Source of the DNA: Allium sativum
Lineage: Eukaryota; Streptophyta; Magnoliopsida; Asparagales; Amaryllidaceae
Direction of reading: 5' to 3'
Assembly: GCA_030737875.1 (NCBI GenBank)
Contig: CM060924.1
Location: 149,848,197 to 149,912,196 of the forward strand
DNA length: 64,000 nucleotides
Position 1 is the stretch's first letter. The number at the start of each line of letters is the position of its first letter. The notes under the pieces are model-generated. The model saw nothing but the letters and a program-made list of their open reading frames with translations, did not search any database and had not been told where the DNA came from. A program made the position numbers and the translations under genes. Of the stretch, positions 37,401 through 49,144 are shown piece after piece.

Positions 37401-40400
37401 ACTTGTGTGGTGTTTTAACCAATGGGCAGTATTGGTTGAGTAATCGGCAGTAAATGGCCTGAAAGTAAATTATTTATTTATATCGATTTACCGTCAGGTA
37501 AATCGATAGAACTGAAGTTATAAAATTTATTTTATAGATAAAAATAGATTTTGAATATATATATTTTGAATAAAACTTTATTCAAGGAAATAAATATTTA
37601 TTGTAAATTGATTTTATAAAGTCAAAATGATGTTAACCAGATTTGTAAATATGAGAATAAGAAAATTATTGTTACGGTTAAATTTGGATAATTGTGTTGT
37701 TGAGGAACAATTCAATGGAATTATTTAAATTGATTAATTATATTATTAATTAGTTTAAAGGGGAAAACGAATTGGAATCGGTTAATAAGATAATCGTGTT
37801 TTGAGTAAATAAATCGACTCTTTAATTGGATTGATTTCTAAATTAGTATGTTTTGAATAGAAAATAGTTTAATGAATATTGTTTAGATTATAATAAGTTT
37901 CTAAAAAGGGATTTACTGGTTATTTTTCTTAATAATGAAATTAACTACATATATAGTTAATGGTTGAAATAAATTGTTATTTTAAATAATAATAATTTAG
38001 AAAATTACTTTTTAATGGGAATTTATTTAAAAGTAATCTAAGATTAAAGGAAATTTTTAAGCAAATATTCTAGCTTTAAATAAATGTTACTTAATTGTTT
38101 GAATTAGGTAAAAGGAAATTCATATGAAAAAGTTTGATGACAAACCAGTGTTATATAAAGGAGATTTGAGGTGTTATGTCGTTAATTCAAAATTAACGTT
38201 ATTTAAGAATGTGATTAAGTGGGGAAATTGAAATAGGATTTCCAAAGCATGAAAACATTGAATAGATGTGAAGGAGATTTGTAAATGTGAATGTGGTTAA
38301 AGATATGGGTCGTAGGATTTGATAACCAAATTCAAATTATAAAGGAGTTTGGTTAAAGAGGTCGAGTTAAAAGTTGTGTGATATAAAGAAGTTATCTAGT
38401 TGAATTGAGAAATGATGGTATTTTAGAAAAGGAGATTTTTAAAAGGATAATAAGGTTTATTAAACCGTATTTTGAATTAAATCAATAAATAGAATCTGAA
38501 TCGATTTAGAATGAAATATTGGGTTTTGGATTACAACTTGTATCTATCTGAAGATATGAACGTTGTTGGTCAAGGTCTGAGAGGTAATTAGAATACCCCA
38601 ACTTGAACAACATCAGGATTATCTGAAGACAATATTTGTTGGTAATTGTAAAAGAGGTTAGTGATAATTTATTATTTCAATTAAGGAAACAATAAGGTAA
38701 CGTGTGGTGAAAACATGGAATATATATATATATATATATATTTGGATTTCCAAATTAACGGAATATAAAAGGATTTGGGTATATATAGTGCAATTCCCAG
38801 AGTAACGAAAATAAGAAGATTAGAGGATATATATATTTACTTATATAACGATATTCCAAAAGGAAAAGGAAATAAAAACAATAAGTTTTTGGAATGAGTT
38901 TATTCTAAGAATAGATATTGAATATTGTTTTCAAATAACATTGGTTTACGTGAAATTGGTTAAAAACAAGGTTGGGAATATACATATATATAAGGAATTC
39001 TAGTGTATTTGAAATAGTTTTTGAAAAATAAAGTCTTGTGTCAAATAAGAAGCGAGAAACTATATTTAAAATATCGAAAGATTTAAGAGTTTTAAATTTA
39101 CATTTGTTTTCAATTAAAAGGCCAAGTGATGCTGAACACCGAACCAGTGAACCCATTGAGTTGTCATGATTGGAACACTGTTTATTTTGATAGTTAAATC
39201 ACCGACTATCAAATCTGTCCAATACGATTGATGGTACAGAAAGACCGAGATCGAATTTATATTCGAAAACCATTTCAACCAACAAATACGTGAAGAGATC
39301 AAGAGATGATCGAGGTGGAGGATCGAAGAACGTAGATTTTCATAAATGGAAGAGCCACTAAAATTCTCTTCCTTACAAGTAGAGATAAGCTGTGATTCTG
39401 TCGCGATTGGAATCTACGGGTTGCACTTCTCGCTACTGATCCATGGGGTGATTCTTATATTGGATCCAGTAGGAGAGTTCCTTCGGTTCATTCTGTTCCT
39501 AGATGACTTATATGGACGAATGTCTAACAGAGTATTTCCAAAGGAATTATGTATGTTGATCTCTTCAAACGTACCATAGTTGGTGGCGGAGGACGACGGT
39601 TCTCTTAGCTTAACCATTAGAGTATTTTTGAGGACGTCATTAGTGATATCTGGCGGATCCGACGATGTGGCATTCAAAGTGAATGGTGATCAGATGTTCC
39701 AAAGATAAATTCTGGCCTCAAGCCTCATCAACCGGGAAATGACAAAAATCGGGCAGGCAACATGGCTATGTGGGTCGCTCCCATTAGGGTGTATAATCAC
39801 CTATCTAGAGAAATTCCATTTTTCTTCTTTAATTTATTTCGGTGCTGTCCCTTTTCGAGAAACGGTGGGTCGCTCCCAACCGTTGGTGATATACATTCGA
39901 TACACTCAAGAGAAATGAGTGGTCGGTCATGTGAGGGCCGGGTTGCAAGACGTTCTTGTTGAACCCAGTGTATTCACCTCTAGAGATACACTATCGGCAG
40001 GTGGTCCCATACCTTGTCATAGTTGGAATCCAATCTCCAATAAGCACCCGCGGTTTTGATTGTATACTATATATGTGGAGCGTGAGATGCAAGCGTTCCA
40101 CTAGATTCTATTTACTTATATTTAGACACTATTAAAATACCAGACAAGATATTGGTTTCAAAAATGTTTTGGGTTATCGTAAGGTAAAAACCGTTCGTGT
40201 TTATGTGTGGATTTGATCTTATGATTATCCTTTTCTTTGAAAGATTTTAACTTTAAAATCAGGTAGTGTGATACCCTTAATACTATGCGAGTTTTTCTCA
40301 CTCTGGTTCACCAGACTGACCCGGTGTTTTGTAAAAGCTCGGGTTAGCCCGGGATGTACAGGCTCAGGTTATCAAATGCTGTAAAGTCCAGAGACGAGCC

Positions 40401-40735
40401 GGAGGTGTTCAGACGTATGAGATTATATAGTGTGTATTCCGCTGTGTATTGTGTATGAGGACAGGTCGTTATAACTGTCCAGGGATGTTGATGTGCTCTG
40501 ATAATGTAAGTATTTTCAAAAGCTCTCAGTAAAGATTTATTTTTGTATTATATTTTGTTCCGCTGCGATGTGAGACTCTGATTCTGTGTTGTGTTGGTTC
40601 TTCTTCTATTCTGATATTTCTTTCTTATCTCACCCTCTGCTTTCTTTCTACTGGCATCTGTGTTTCTAGTATCGTTTGGGTTGCATTAGTGGTGTTTGAT
40701 CAGCTCGAAGGGTACCGAAAATTTGGGTCGCTACA
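34478..40735 (+). mobile_element. Element A 3' LTR
   Basis: 6258 bp, uninterrupted, from TGTAACGACCCAG to GGGTCGCTACA. TATA at 35636-35643, stem-loops at 37301 and 39186. Confidence 0.93.
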
Positions 40736-40740
40736 TTTAT
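40736..40740. repeat. Right target-site duplication of element A
   Basis: TTTAT, matching 9712-9716. Confidence 0.9.
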
Positions 40741-42590
40741 TTTCCAACACTACACAAGGTAACGAGATTTATCTCAGGAGTAATTTACACACTCCCTTGG
40801 GCATAGAATAGTTCACTAAAAATTGTGTATATTGTTTTTGGATTTATTGGGTGCCTAATACGGCCCAATAAATTTCCAAATCCCTCTCCGAACAAAGGAG
40901 GCTAGGGCGAAATTTTTCGAAATTTAAAGGCATTAGCCAAAATTTTGAAGTGTAAATGGCTTAGAAATCGTCGAATGAATTATACTTATATATATGTATA
41001 TAAATTAAAATAAAACGAATAACCACGCTGCAGTTTGCATTTTGAAATCGTAACTTTAAACGGTTATACCGAGAAATCCGACCATCGGATTTTCCCGAAA
41101 CTGGAATCGTTGGTTTGCTTTGGAACGATCTTTCCAACGATATAAAATTTGTTAAGATCCAACGGTTATATTTTCCGAAATGTTTAATTCAAATTGGAAT
41201 AAAAACAGTGCTAGTGCCAACGAATGAACTGAAACGTCGTTCGATGAAAAAGGACTATTTTTAAATAAATAAAAACAGCGATAAATCATTTTAAAATATT
41301 ATAAACGATGTGGAATGGAGATAAACCGATTTTACTTGGTTTATCAGAAATTTTGATGGTGGGATGTATTTGACATGAAAATTATACTAATGAACTGAAA
41401 TGTGGATGTCGAATAGTTTAACCATAGAAAGGATTGATTTGAATTCTATATATACGTAAATTATTTGAAAAGGCCGAGTTAATTCTCATTTCAAATAATT
41501 GGTCGACGATTAAAAAGTCGAAGATATGAAGGCAGTGCAAGACCGATAATCTTCACATCGAATGGATGGCTATTGATGCCTTTGATTGGAGTTGCTACCT
41601 TAAAAGAGTTACAGTGGTAGTTGTTCGAACGTATTTGTTGATTGTTCAGATGTGCGAGGGCCTCTCTCCTATATTGGACATATGGGACGAGGAATAAGGT
41701 GCCTCTAGTTTCGTTCAGACCCAGAACGGACTTATAAATGGTTGTGTGTCTAACGTTGTATTGTGTATTGTATTCGTTGATCTCTTCTAAATATATATAT
41801 GTTTGGCGGCGTAGAATTTATTATCTTGTGTAACGCCCTTCCCTGAGACATACAAGCTCAGAGGTTATATATCGGTCGACATCAATGGTATGGCATGGAT
41901 TGACAATGTGGCTTACAGAGATGTAGTGATCAAGGCTTTTGTTGAAAAGCAGGGTCTTGTGGTTGATGATTAAAGCACGGCTTTAAATAGCATAGCTTTG
42001 TGTATAGCGTTAATTCGCGAGCCTCACACCCTGGTATGAACCAGAAACGAGAGAGGACTTCAAGGAGGACATGCGTTTCCTTCGATCTAGGAGTGGTGTC
42101 ATGGTATGGAGCGCAGACATTTTTACATATGTGGATGATGGAAAGCGAGGTGCCTTAGATATATCGGTCACTAAGGGGCAGATGGATGGTTTGGTTGATA
42201 TATTGACCAGTTTTACGCCCCATAGGGAAGGGAAACGTATTATTTAGGCATTTTAATCCACTACACGTGGACCGGCTCTGACGATGCAAAGGCTTGACTG
42301 AGTACTTGCCTGAGACATGGGCTAGATTGTCTCGAAGTCGGTATGGACGATCCCTTGGCTTGGTTCACGACGGAATTCCAATTTCCAATACGACATTGTG
42401 CGGTTTTGGTTGTAAACCTATATGTGGCGGAATAGTGGCATGGGACGCTCATGTCGTCCATGATTGATACATTATGATTGAAACTGTTTTTGAATCATAT
42501 ATGCACTAAATGATAATATCAAAATGATTTTGTTTTATACGTATCAAGCCTAATTTGGACATTATAAGGTAAAACTCTATCCTCCGGCTT

Positions 42591-42668
42591 GCGTTGCGTT
42601 GTGTGATGGGACCTGAGTGTTATAATGGCTTCATTTTTCAAAAAAAAAAAAAAAAAGCGTTGCGTTGT
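42591..42668 (+). mobile_element. Tiny retroposed fragment with A-tail and 12-bp target duplication
   Basis: GCGTTGCGTTGT at 42591-42602 is repeated at 42657-42668. Between the copies are 54 bp that end in 17 A (42640-42656). This is the mark of LINE-type target-primed reverse transcription of a short or 5'-truncated RNA. The source RNA is not recognised. An overlapping open frame is chance. Confidence 0.75.
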
Positions 42669-42738
42669 TTAAATGATTTGTTTTATTTAATGCACTGGCA
42701 ATCAATGGAGAAAACCCGTTCCGCGTTTTTTCTACACG

Positions 42739-42830
42739 GGCAAACTCGGGTGCCCCTATTTTCTCAATGTCCCACGACTAACTCGTAGTTTGTTTCACTT
42801 TGCAAACTCGGGTGCCCCTATTTTCTACAC
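42739..42830. repeat. Short direct duplication in LTR D
   Basis: GCAAACTCGGGTGCCCCTAT followed by TTTCT occurs near 42739 and again near 42803. Confidence 0.7.
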
Positions 42831-44224
42831 GAGCAGCCTTGTATTTAAGTTTTAGCTGGTTTATTCTAGATAGCTATGGAGCTAAAGATGGATTCTATCA
42901 TTTCCATTATGTTGTTCAGACTTTGTTATCTATATTATGTTTGATTCCGCTGTAGACATTTTATATAAAGCTAAAACTGTATTTTGTACTAAGTATGATC
43001 CTGTTATGTAACGGCCCGCATTTTTATCGGTTTATATTTGAATATTTAAATCAGTTTAAATATTGAATTAATAATATAAATGGATTTATATATTAATTAA
43101 AAAGAAGTTGAACGTATAAAAATATATATTAAATATAATCGAGCCCGTAATATCGCTGCAGTTCGTAATTTAATGTTCTGAACTTCAACTGAGTGTACAG
43201 GATTCGTTATAAACCGGATTTCTACGAAACAAGAAACGTAGGAATGTGTTTAACAATATCTATCTAACAGAAGTGGAAAATAGAGAATTCGTCGGATATA
43301 TTGCAAGATATGTCCAAATCAAATATTCGAAAAATTGCTATGAAATCGTATATCGACCGTAACGGTTTATTCGATATAACTAGATATCGGATTCGAATTT
43401 GGACAAGTTTCTTTTGAGGCACAGTGATAATTTAATTTTTAGAATTTTACTGTAATTTTTAATTAATTAAATACACAACTTTTTATTTGGAGTATTGTGC
43501 ACCCTGTAACAACATTTTGGGGCACAATATGAATTAACATACCGATATTATTATATATTTGGTATCGTGACACCCCGCTGGACACGGCTGTATTTTTATT
43601 TCTGTCCGTAACGGTCCGTATATAAATGGAATTTTCGATAGTAGGGTACGCTGAATTTTATAACTAAAAATTTAATAGCAAAGCAAGAGGATATTTCGAA
43701 ACATACACCATCCTTTCACATTTAATGCACTGTCTAACTTACTCTCTCCATGAAGCTACCCATAAATTGCGAGGACCTATGGTTTAAAAAGCATGACACC
43801 CCATTCTATACAGTATATATATAAAAAAGGACAACCTACCCTAATAGTAGAGGATGCGGCACCCTTCCATTTCTTATCAAGATTAAATGCGCAGCATACC
43901 CTATTGCGTGTAAGCTACGTGATGAGTGGACAACGCCACATACCCTAAACCACGTCCTAGTATTGGGAAAAAACAAAAAGTCCTACCAACCTATGCAGTC
44001 TTTTTCTTTACATCATGATAATGGCGTGGTAACCTGTCCCATACTTCAAACCTCACTTAGAGAATAACACCTACCTTACTGATATTGTCATTATCTTCTC
44101 AACTCACGTGTATATATATGGATGCTATTTCTCCCCATTTTCTTTGATTCCTGGAAACAAAACTTCCCTTCTAAAAACGCAGCTCTTTATTCCCTTCTCG
44201 TTCAGCGCTTCGCTTCCCTCTTCG

Positions 44225-44232
44225 TATAAATA
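44225..44232 (+). promoter_or_regulatory. TATA box of element C 5' LTR
   Basis: CGTATAAATATAAC, 1218 bp into the LTR. The 3' LTR counterpart is at 57283-57290. Confidence 0.65.
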
Positions 44233-45615
44233 TAACAAAAAGAACATTTTTCGTTCTTTCTTCTACTACAAGCACCAGTGTGTAAATACATAGATATTTG
44301 TATCAAGTCGGGATCTCAGTGAGGTCGTTGGTGGAAAATTCCGGCGAACTATGTCAGAAAGGGATTCTACTATCGCTGGCAAAAAGGTGAAAGGTATATA
44401 GAAGTTAGTTTACAAAAGGAGAGAGAAAGAAGAACAGTAGGAGAAAAACTAGAAAGGTGAAGTCTGAAGTGGGAGAATCACTGCAAGTTGTGAAAACAAT
44501 ATTTCTTTTGTAAAACAAAGGAAGAGGCATGATGGAGTTTCAATGGTGCACGGTTCATGGGGAGGCTTGGGCGAGATTCTGTGCAAGGGTGGGCACTGTT
44601 TTGATGGAATATGGAAACAAACGAAGGAGCACACGGTGGTGCCATTTATTTTGGTGAAGAGGAGAATATTGGTCTCACGTTAGAAAATAAAAGAAAAATC
44701 ATGTTCAAGAGGAGTTTAGCTGGAAGTTTATGCTGGTGTGCAAATCAGGATGAAGAAGAATACAAAGGTGTGTCTGTTGTGTGCGGTAAGGTGTGTAACT
44801 GGTTTTTATTGGGTGCGACAGTCTGTAATCAAGGGGAATATGACAGTTCTGTGCATGGATGGAGTTGCGTACGGTAGAAGGAGTGTTCGGACGAGTTGGC
44901 TCTGGCAAGTGTCGAGGGTGGGAAGCATGGTTCTGTTCATAATATATAATGACTGAAGGAGGGGCGTGTTTTGTGAAGAGCATGGACCGAAGTATTGCTA
45001 TGCAGAGAAAGAAAATGTTGAAGGCGCAGTAAAACTGGCAGGGAAGGTGATTATGCGTGCTATATATATATAAGTGAATGAAGGAGTTTATATATGAAGT
45101 GATATGCGAAAGGGTCCATGTGTAGTCCCTTATTTTAAATTTCAGTATGTGTTAATATTGAAGAGGCATGGAAAGGGATAGGCGCACAGCGTAGTGATGT
45201 TGTATGACAATAGTTGGGCGAAAATGGTTCGTGAATGGAGAAGAAGTGGCACAGTAAAACATGGGTAGAAAAGGATAAGGGTTCATGTATGGGAAACAAG
45301 AATGTACAAGTGCCACTTTCGAAACAGTGGCCTGCTGTTTAGGGTAGTGGTGGTGAGGCCAGTTACCGAGAAGGGGTGGCGATGGCGACGAGATGGTGTG
45401 GCGGTTTCGATGCAGTAGAGGACTGAGATGGAGCGCTGATGGGTATTTTAACATGTGAAGCAATAAGAAAAGAATAGAAGAAGTAGCGGTGGACGTTGGA
45501 ACCGTATGAAAGCTGGCTACGCTATGAAGTGGGAACACGTTTGAATTTCTGTCAGATTAAAACGTCTGGTGCAACCAACTGACGCAAATCGTTATTTAAT
45601 GGTTAATGCGCAATA

Positions 45616-45629
45616 GTGAGTAAATTCAC
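45616..45629 (+). promoter_or_regulatory. Conserved GTGAGT inverted repeat (LTR C)
   Basis: AATAGTGAGTAAATTCACTC. The palindrome is kept, although the upstream AG of a donor consensus is changed. Confidence 0.45.
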
Positions 45630-46560
45630 TCACTCTATTTTATTTTAAAATATATTATAATTATATTTTAATATTGATTGAATGATGTGTGATGGTCGGT
45701 TAGGTAGATTACAATAAAATTGGTTGAAATATATGTATATCGTTGCATATATACACATCATTGATTGATACTGATCCCCTCGATTATAATATTCCATCGT
45801 ATGGAATTAGTGTTAATTGTACAGACTAACATCGTTGGATTCAGGAAACCGGTTGGAGGAATCCGACCGGATTACACAATATTTATATGTACTGTTGTTT
45901 TATATTACCGATATATGTGCACTGTGTGAACCCCAATAACATTATTAGGAACTAGAACTATGATTCGACGATGTCGAATGTATTAATAGTAAAACATTTT
46001 TAGGAATGATAATCTGATAGGATAGTTAATATTTAGTTTTAAACCAATAAATTATAACCGGATATGTAACCAATATTTAGTTATAAACTTGGTATTGGTA
46101 TAACAAGAACGTGACTTAGAAATAGAGTTTGACAAATGAAATGGAGTATGGCAGCGTATTACATTAGTTATGAAAGGGAAATATGGCTGCGTATTGCGGT
46201 AGTTATAAAGAAAAATATAGCAGCGTATTGCATTATTTAAAATATAACGGTTTTAAAGTGGGTCGATAAGTTATAATGTTTTAAAAAGTTATACTAAGCA
46301 TGATAAGGAAAGTGATATAGTGTTAAAGAAATTAGAACCCGTTGTACGTTGGTTGAGTTGAGTAACTTTCGAGGCGTCAATCTGATGTTGGTTTCGGCCT
46401 TCGAGGTTGATACTTAGAAATTTATTCACTTACCGATTTATAACGAGGAACTAATAGAGTAGAAGTGAAGGGAAGTAAGGAAGAGTTTATAAAATATGGG
46501 AAACTAGAAAGTTAGTATTAAATAAAAGGGCCAGTGTTTGTGAATGGATGTTTGTTTTTA

Positions 46561-46590
46561 CTTCGATAGTTAAATAACCGACTATTGAAG
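46561..46590 (+). promoter_or_regulatory. Conserved GATAGT stem-loop (LTR C)
   Basis: CTTCGATAGT pairs with ACTATTGAAG: nine Watson-Crick pairs plus one G-T pair if folded as RNA. About 1.42 kb from the LTR end. Confidence 0.6.
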
Positions 46591-47977
46591 TGTTTTGACC
46601 ATCGTTATCAATACGGAGAGACGATTGGATATATTATCTGAAAACCACTCCGTATAGGCATAAGCGCTGCGAATTAGATTATGCTGAAGATAATTGAAGA
46701 CGGAGTGAAATGCAAGGGTCGTCCTGTTCCAGTATAGGTTTTGTTTGTTGTCCAGTCCCAGGACAACTTGTATGGACGAGTGTCTGACAGAGTATACCTA
46801 ACAAATCACATACAGTTGATATCTTAAAGGTATTACATCTAGTGGCGGAGGAATTCGTTCCTCTTAGCTTTTTATACCCGTGATATTTTTAGAAATCGAT
46901 CAGTGAATTGACGGGTTTGACGATGTGACATTCAAAGTGAATGGTGATCAGATGTTCTGAAGATAGACGTAGCCTCTAACCTCACAACCGGATATGACAG
47001 AAGTTGGGCTAGGCAGCATGGCTGGTTGGGTCATACCCAAGAAGGGTGCATTTTCACCGATCTAAAGAAAATTCATATTTGTTCTTCTTTTCGATTCTGT
47101 ATCTACAGATTACGGTTGGATGGCCAACAACCGTGGTGGCAATATATTCGCTACACTCAAGCTAAATGAGTGGGCGGTCATGTGTTGCCGGATTGTAAGA
47201 TGTTCTTGTTGAACCTGCAGTGTATATACCTTCTAGAGTACACTGATCGGAAGGTGCTCCCATACCTTGTCTGTTGGAATCCAATCCCCAATAAGCGCCC
47301 TGCGGTTTATGATTTTATACCATATATATGTGGAGCGTGGGATGCAAGCGTTCTGCTACTTGGTTATTTATATTGATTAGACATTATTATAATATCACTG
47401 GATTTTGATATCAAAATAGTTTGGGTTATAGTAAGGTAAAAACCGTCCGTGTTTATGTGTGGGCTGGTCTTACAATTATCCTTTTATTTCGAAAGGATTT
47501 TCAAAGTTAAACAGTATGGTTGGAATTTACTCACACCAGTCCCACGATTGACCCAGAGTTTATTTTGTTTGTTTTTTTCCTAAACTCTTGGGTGCCCAAA
47601 TTTGTACGGACAGACAAGTGTTTCAGGCTTTGTAGATTCACTTGGAGGAGCTGGAAGCAGAAGGCTTCACCTTTAGTTAGTTAGAGATTATTTCCGCTGT
47701 CATATATATGAGTTGTACTCTGATATGGTATGTATATACAAATTCAGTTTGTGTATTTCAAAGTTATGTTATATTACATGATATTCGTTCCGCTGTGAGA
47801 TTCATGTTTACTCTGATTCTGTTCAGTTGAGTTCTTCTTCTTCTATTCTATTAGTTCTATCTTATCTATCTCATCCTCTAACTTCTTTCTATTAATGATC
47901 GAAATTTTCGTGCACTTTGAGTTGAATGTGTAGGACATTGGTCATCTCAAATTGATACGGATTTTCAGGCCATCACA

Positions 47978-49144
47978 GTTTGGTATCAGAGCTGAAGGTT
48001 AAGTGATTACCTTGGCTCTGTGGCGTAACTCAATACAGATAGAGTTAGTAAAATTCTAGATTGAGTTGAGTGTATATATATGAGCGCGTATTTGTAAATC
48101 AATATCAAAACTGTTTTATATTGTGTTGATGGATCTGTTGGGTGGTATATAAATTTCAGATCGACGCGTTTAGTTGACGAGGTCAATCGGAATTTATAAA
48201 CGCTTGGATAAAGAAATTCGACATAGTGTCATTTTAAAAGCTGGGTGAATGAAATAATTTTACCCAAAATATATTTTGACATAAAAGAAGTAAGTATCTT
48301 GAGATTATTATAGTATATTGGATATGTTGATCGTTATTATAATCAAATAAGATCAGAATTGAGTTGGATATGAAAACAACCAGTCAAAATTCATACAAAT
48401 CAGATGAACTAAATCTGAATTTAAATCAGATTTGGAATTTTAGACTATGTTAATTTGGAAAAAGAATGAAATTAAATTTGGATTAAATATATGGAATTTT
48501 AAATCCTAGAAATTTAGAAATGTTTTCCCAAGCATTTTGAAAGAATATATTGATGTAAATTTCAAAATAATGTGTTTAAAAGTGAGTATTTGAAAGTAAT
48601 ATAGTATTGAACTCACTTCGATGGCTGGAAAATAAATTCCGATGATGATCCGGACATCATCAGTGTTCATTTTCGAGTGTCCAAGTGACGGATTGCTACC
48701 AAAGGTTCTGTTTTGAATTGTTTTGAGGAAATAAGTTGGCGAAAGTTCAAATGTTTTGAACTTCTATTATTATATGTAAAAAGATCTCAAATTGATTTGA
48801 AATAAAATCCAGGGATTTGAATTCCGAAATTTAAATTTAACTTATGAAGTTAAACGAATTTGAAGGGTATAAGTACATAAATAAATTAGATTGTTAAGTA
48901 AGGATCTGGAGTCGAGATGGGAATTATAATTATTTCGTGAGTATTTGAAATCAAGAATGGATCTGTAATTGAAATGGAATTTGGTCTGAATATAAGCGAA
49001 TGATTGGATTGGAGAAGAAATTAATTGGAGATCAGTCGGAAATGTTTGGGTACATGTTGGTTGGTAGCAAAGGGCAGAGTTGGAATCAGAGCATCTTCAC
49101 TTCTTAGCAATTTCGAGGACAAAATTATTTTAAGGGGGAAGGAA
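47978..49144 (+). mobile_element. Element C interior, non-coding
   Basis: Primer site at 47981, leader CCTTGGCTCTGTGGCGTAAC, a block shared with B (about 48609-48690), AATTTCGAGGAC at 49109 and polypurine AAGGGGGAAGGAA at 49132-49144. No coding frame. Confidence 0.87.
47981..47992 (+). promoter_or_regulatory. Primer-binding site of element C
   Basis: TGGTATCAGAGC, three bases after the LTR end. Initiator tRNA-Met complement. Confidence 0.9.

Larger units (their letters stand above)
9717..40735 (+). mobile_element. Element A: complete non-autonomous long-LTR retrotransposon (contains nested B and E)
   Basis: TTTAT duplications flank it. After removing the insert at 13276-30579 and its duplication, the 5' LTR is 6291 bp, the interior 1161 bp and the 3' LTR 6258 bp. 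The two LTRs align throughout; I counted about 12 mismatches in the first 310 or so bases. The interior has a primer site, a leader and a polypurine tract but no gag-pol. The AATTTCGAGGACGAAATT phrase just before the polypurine tract is typical of the 3' end of plant Tekay/Del chromoviruses, so A is probably a gutted relative moved in trans. Confidence 0.92.
40741..43006 (+). mobile_element. Element D: LTR continuation to the right of element A
   Basis: It shows diverged versions of the conserved 3' LTR domain: GACAATGTGGCTTACAGAG near 41909, GTGGCGGAATAGTGG near 42425 and CCGCTGTAGACATTT near 42948. By comparison with A, about 75 bp of the LTR should remain. It is cut at TGTTA (43002-43006) by element C, whose right flank is outside the window. 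Confidence 0.65.
43007..47977 (+). mobile_element. Element C 5' LTR
   Basis: From TGTAACGGCCCGC to GGCCATCACA. TATA at 44225, GTGAGT repeat at 45616, degenerate GAGGAATCC hairpin at 45856-45877 and GATAGT stem-loop at 46561-46590 (one arm base changed). The U3 block CGGATTTCTACGAAAC (about 43216) is shared with A, B and E. Confidence 0.92.
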
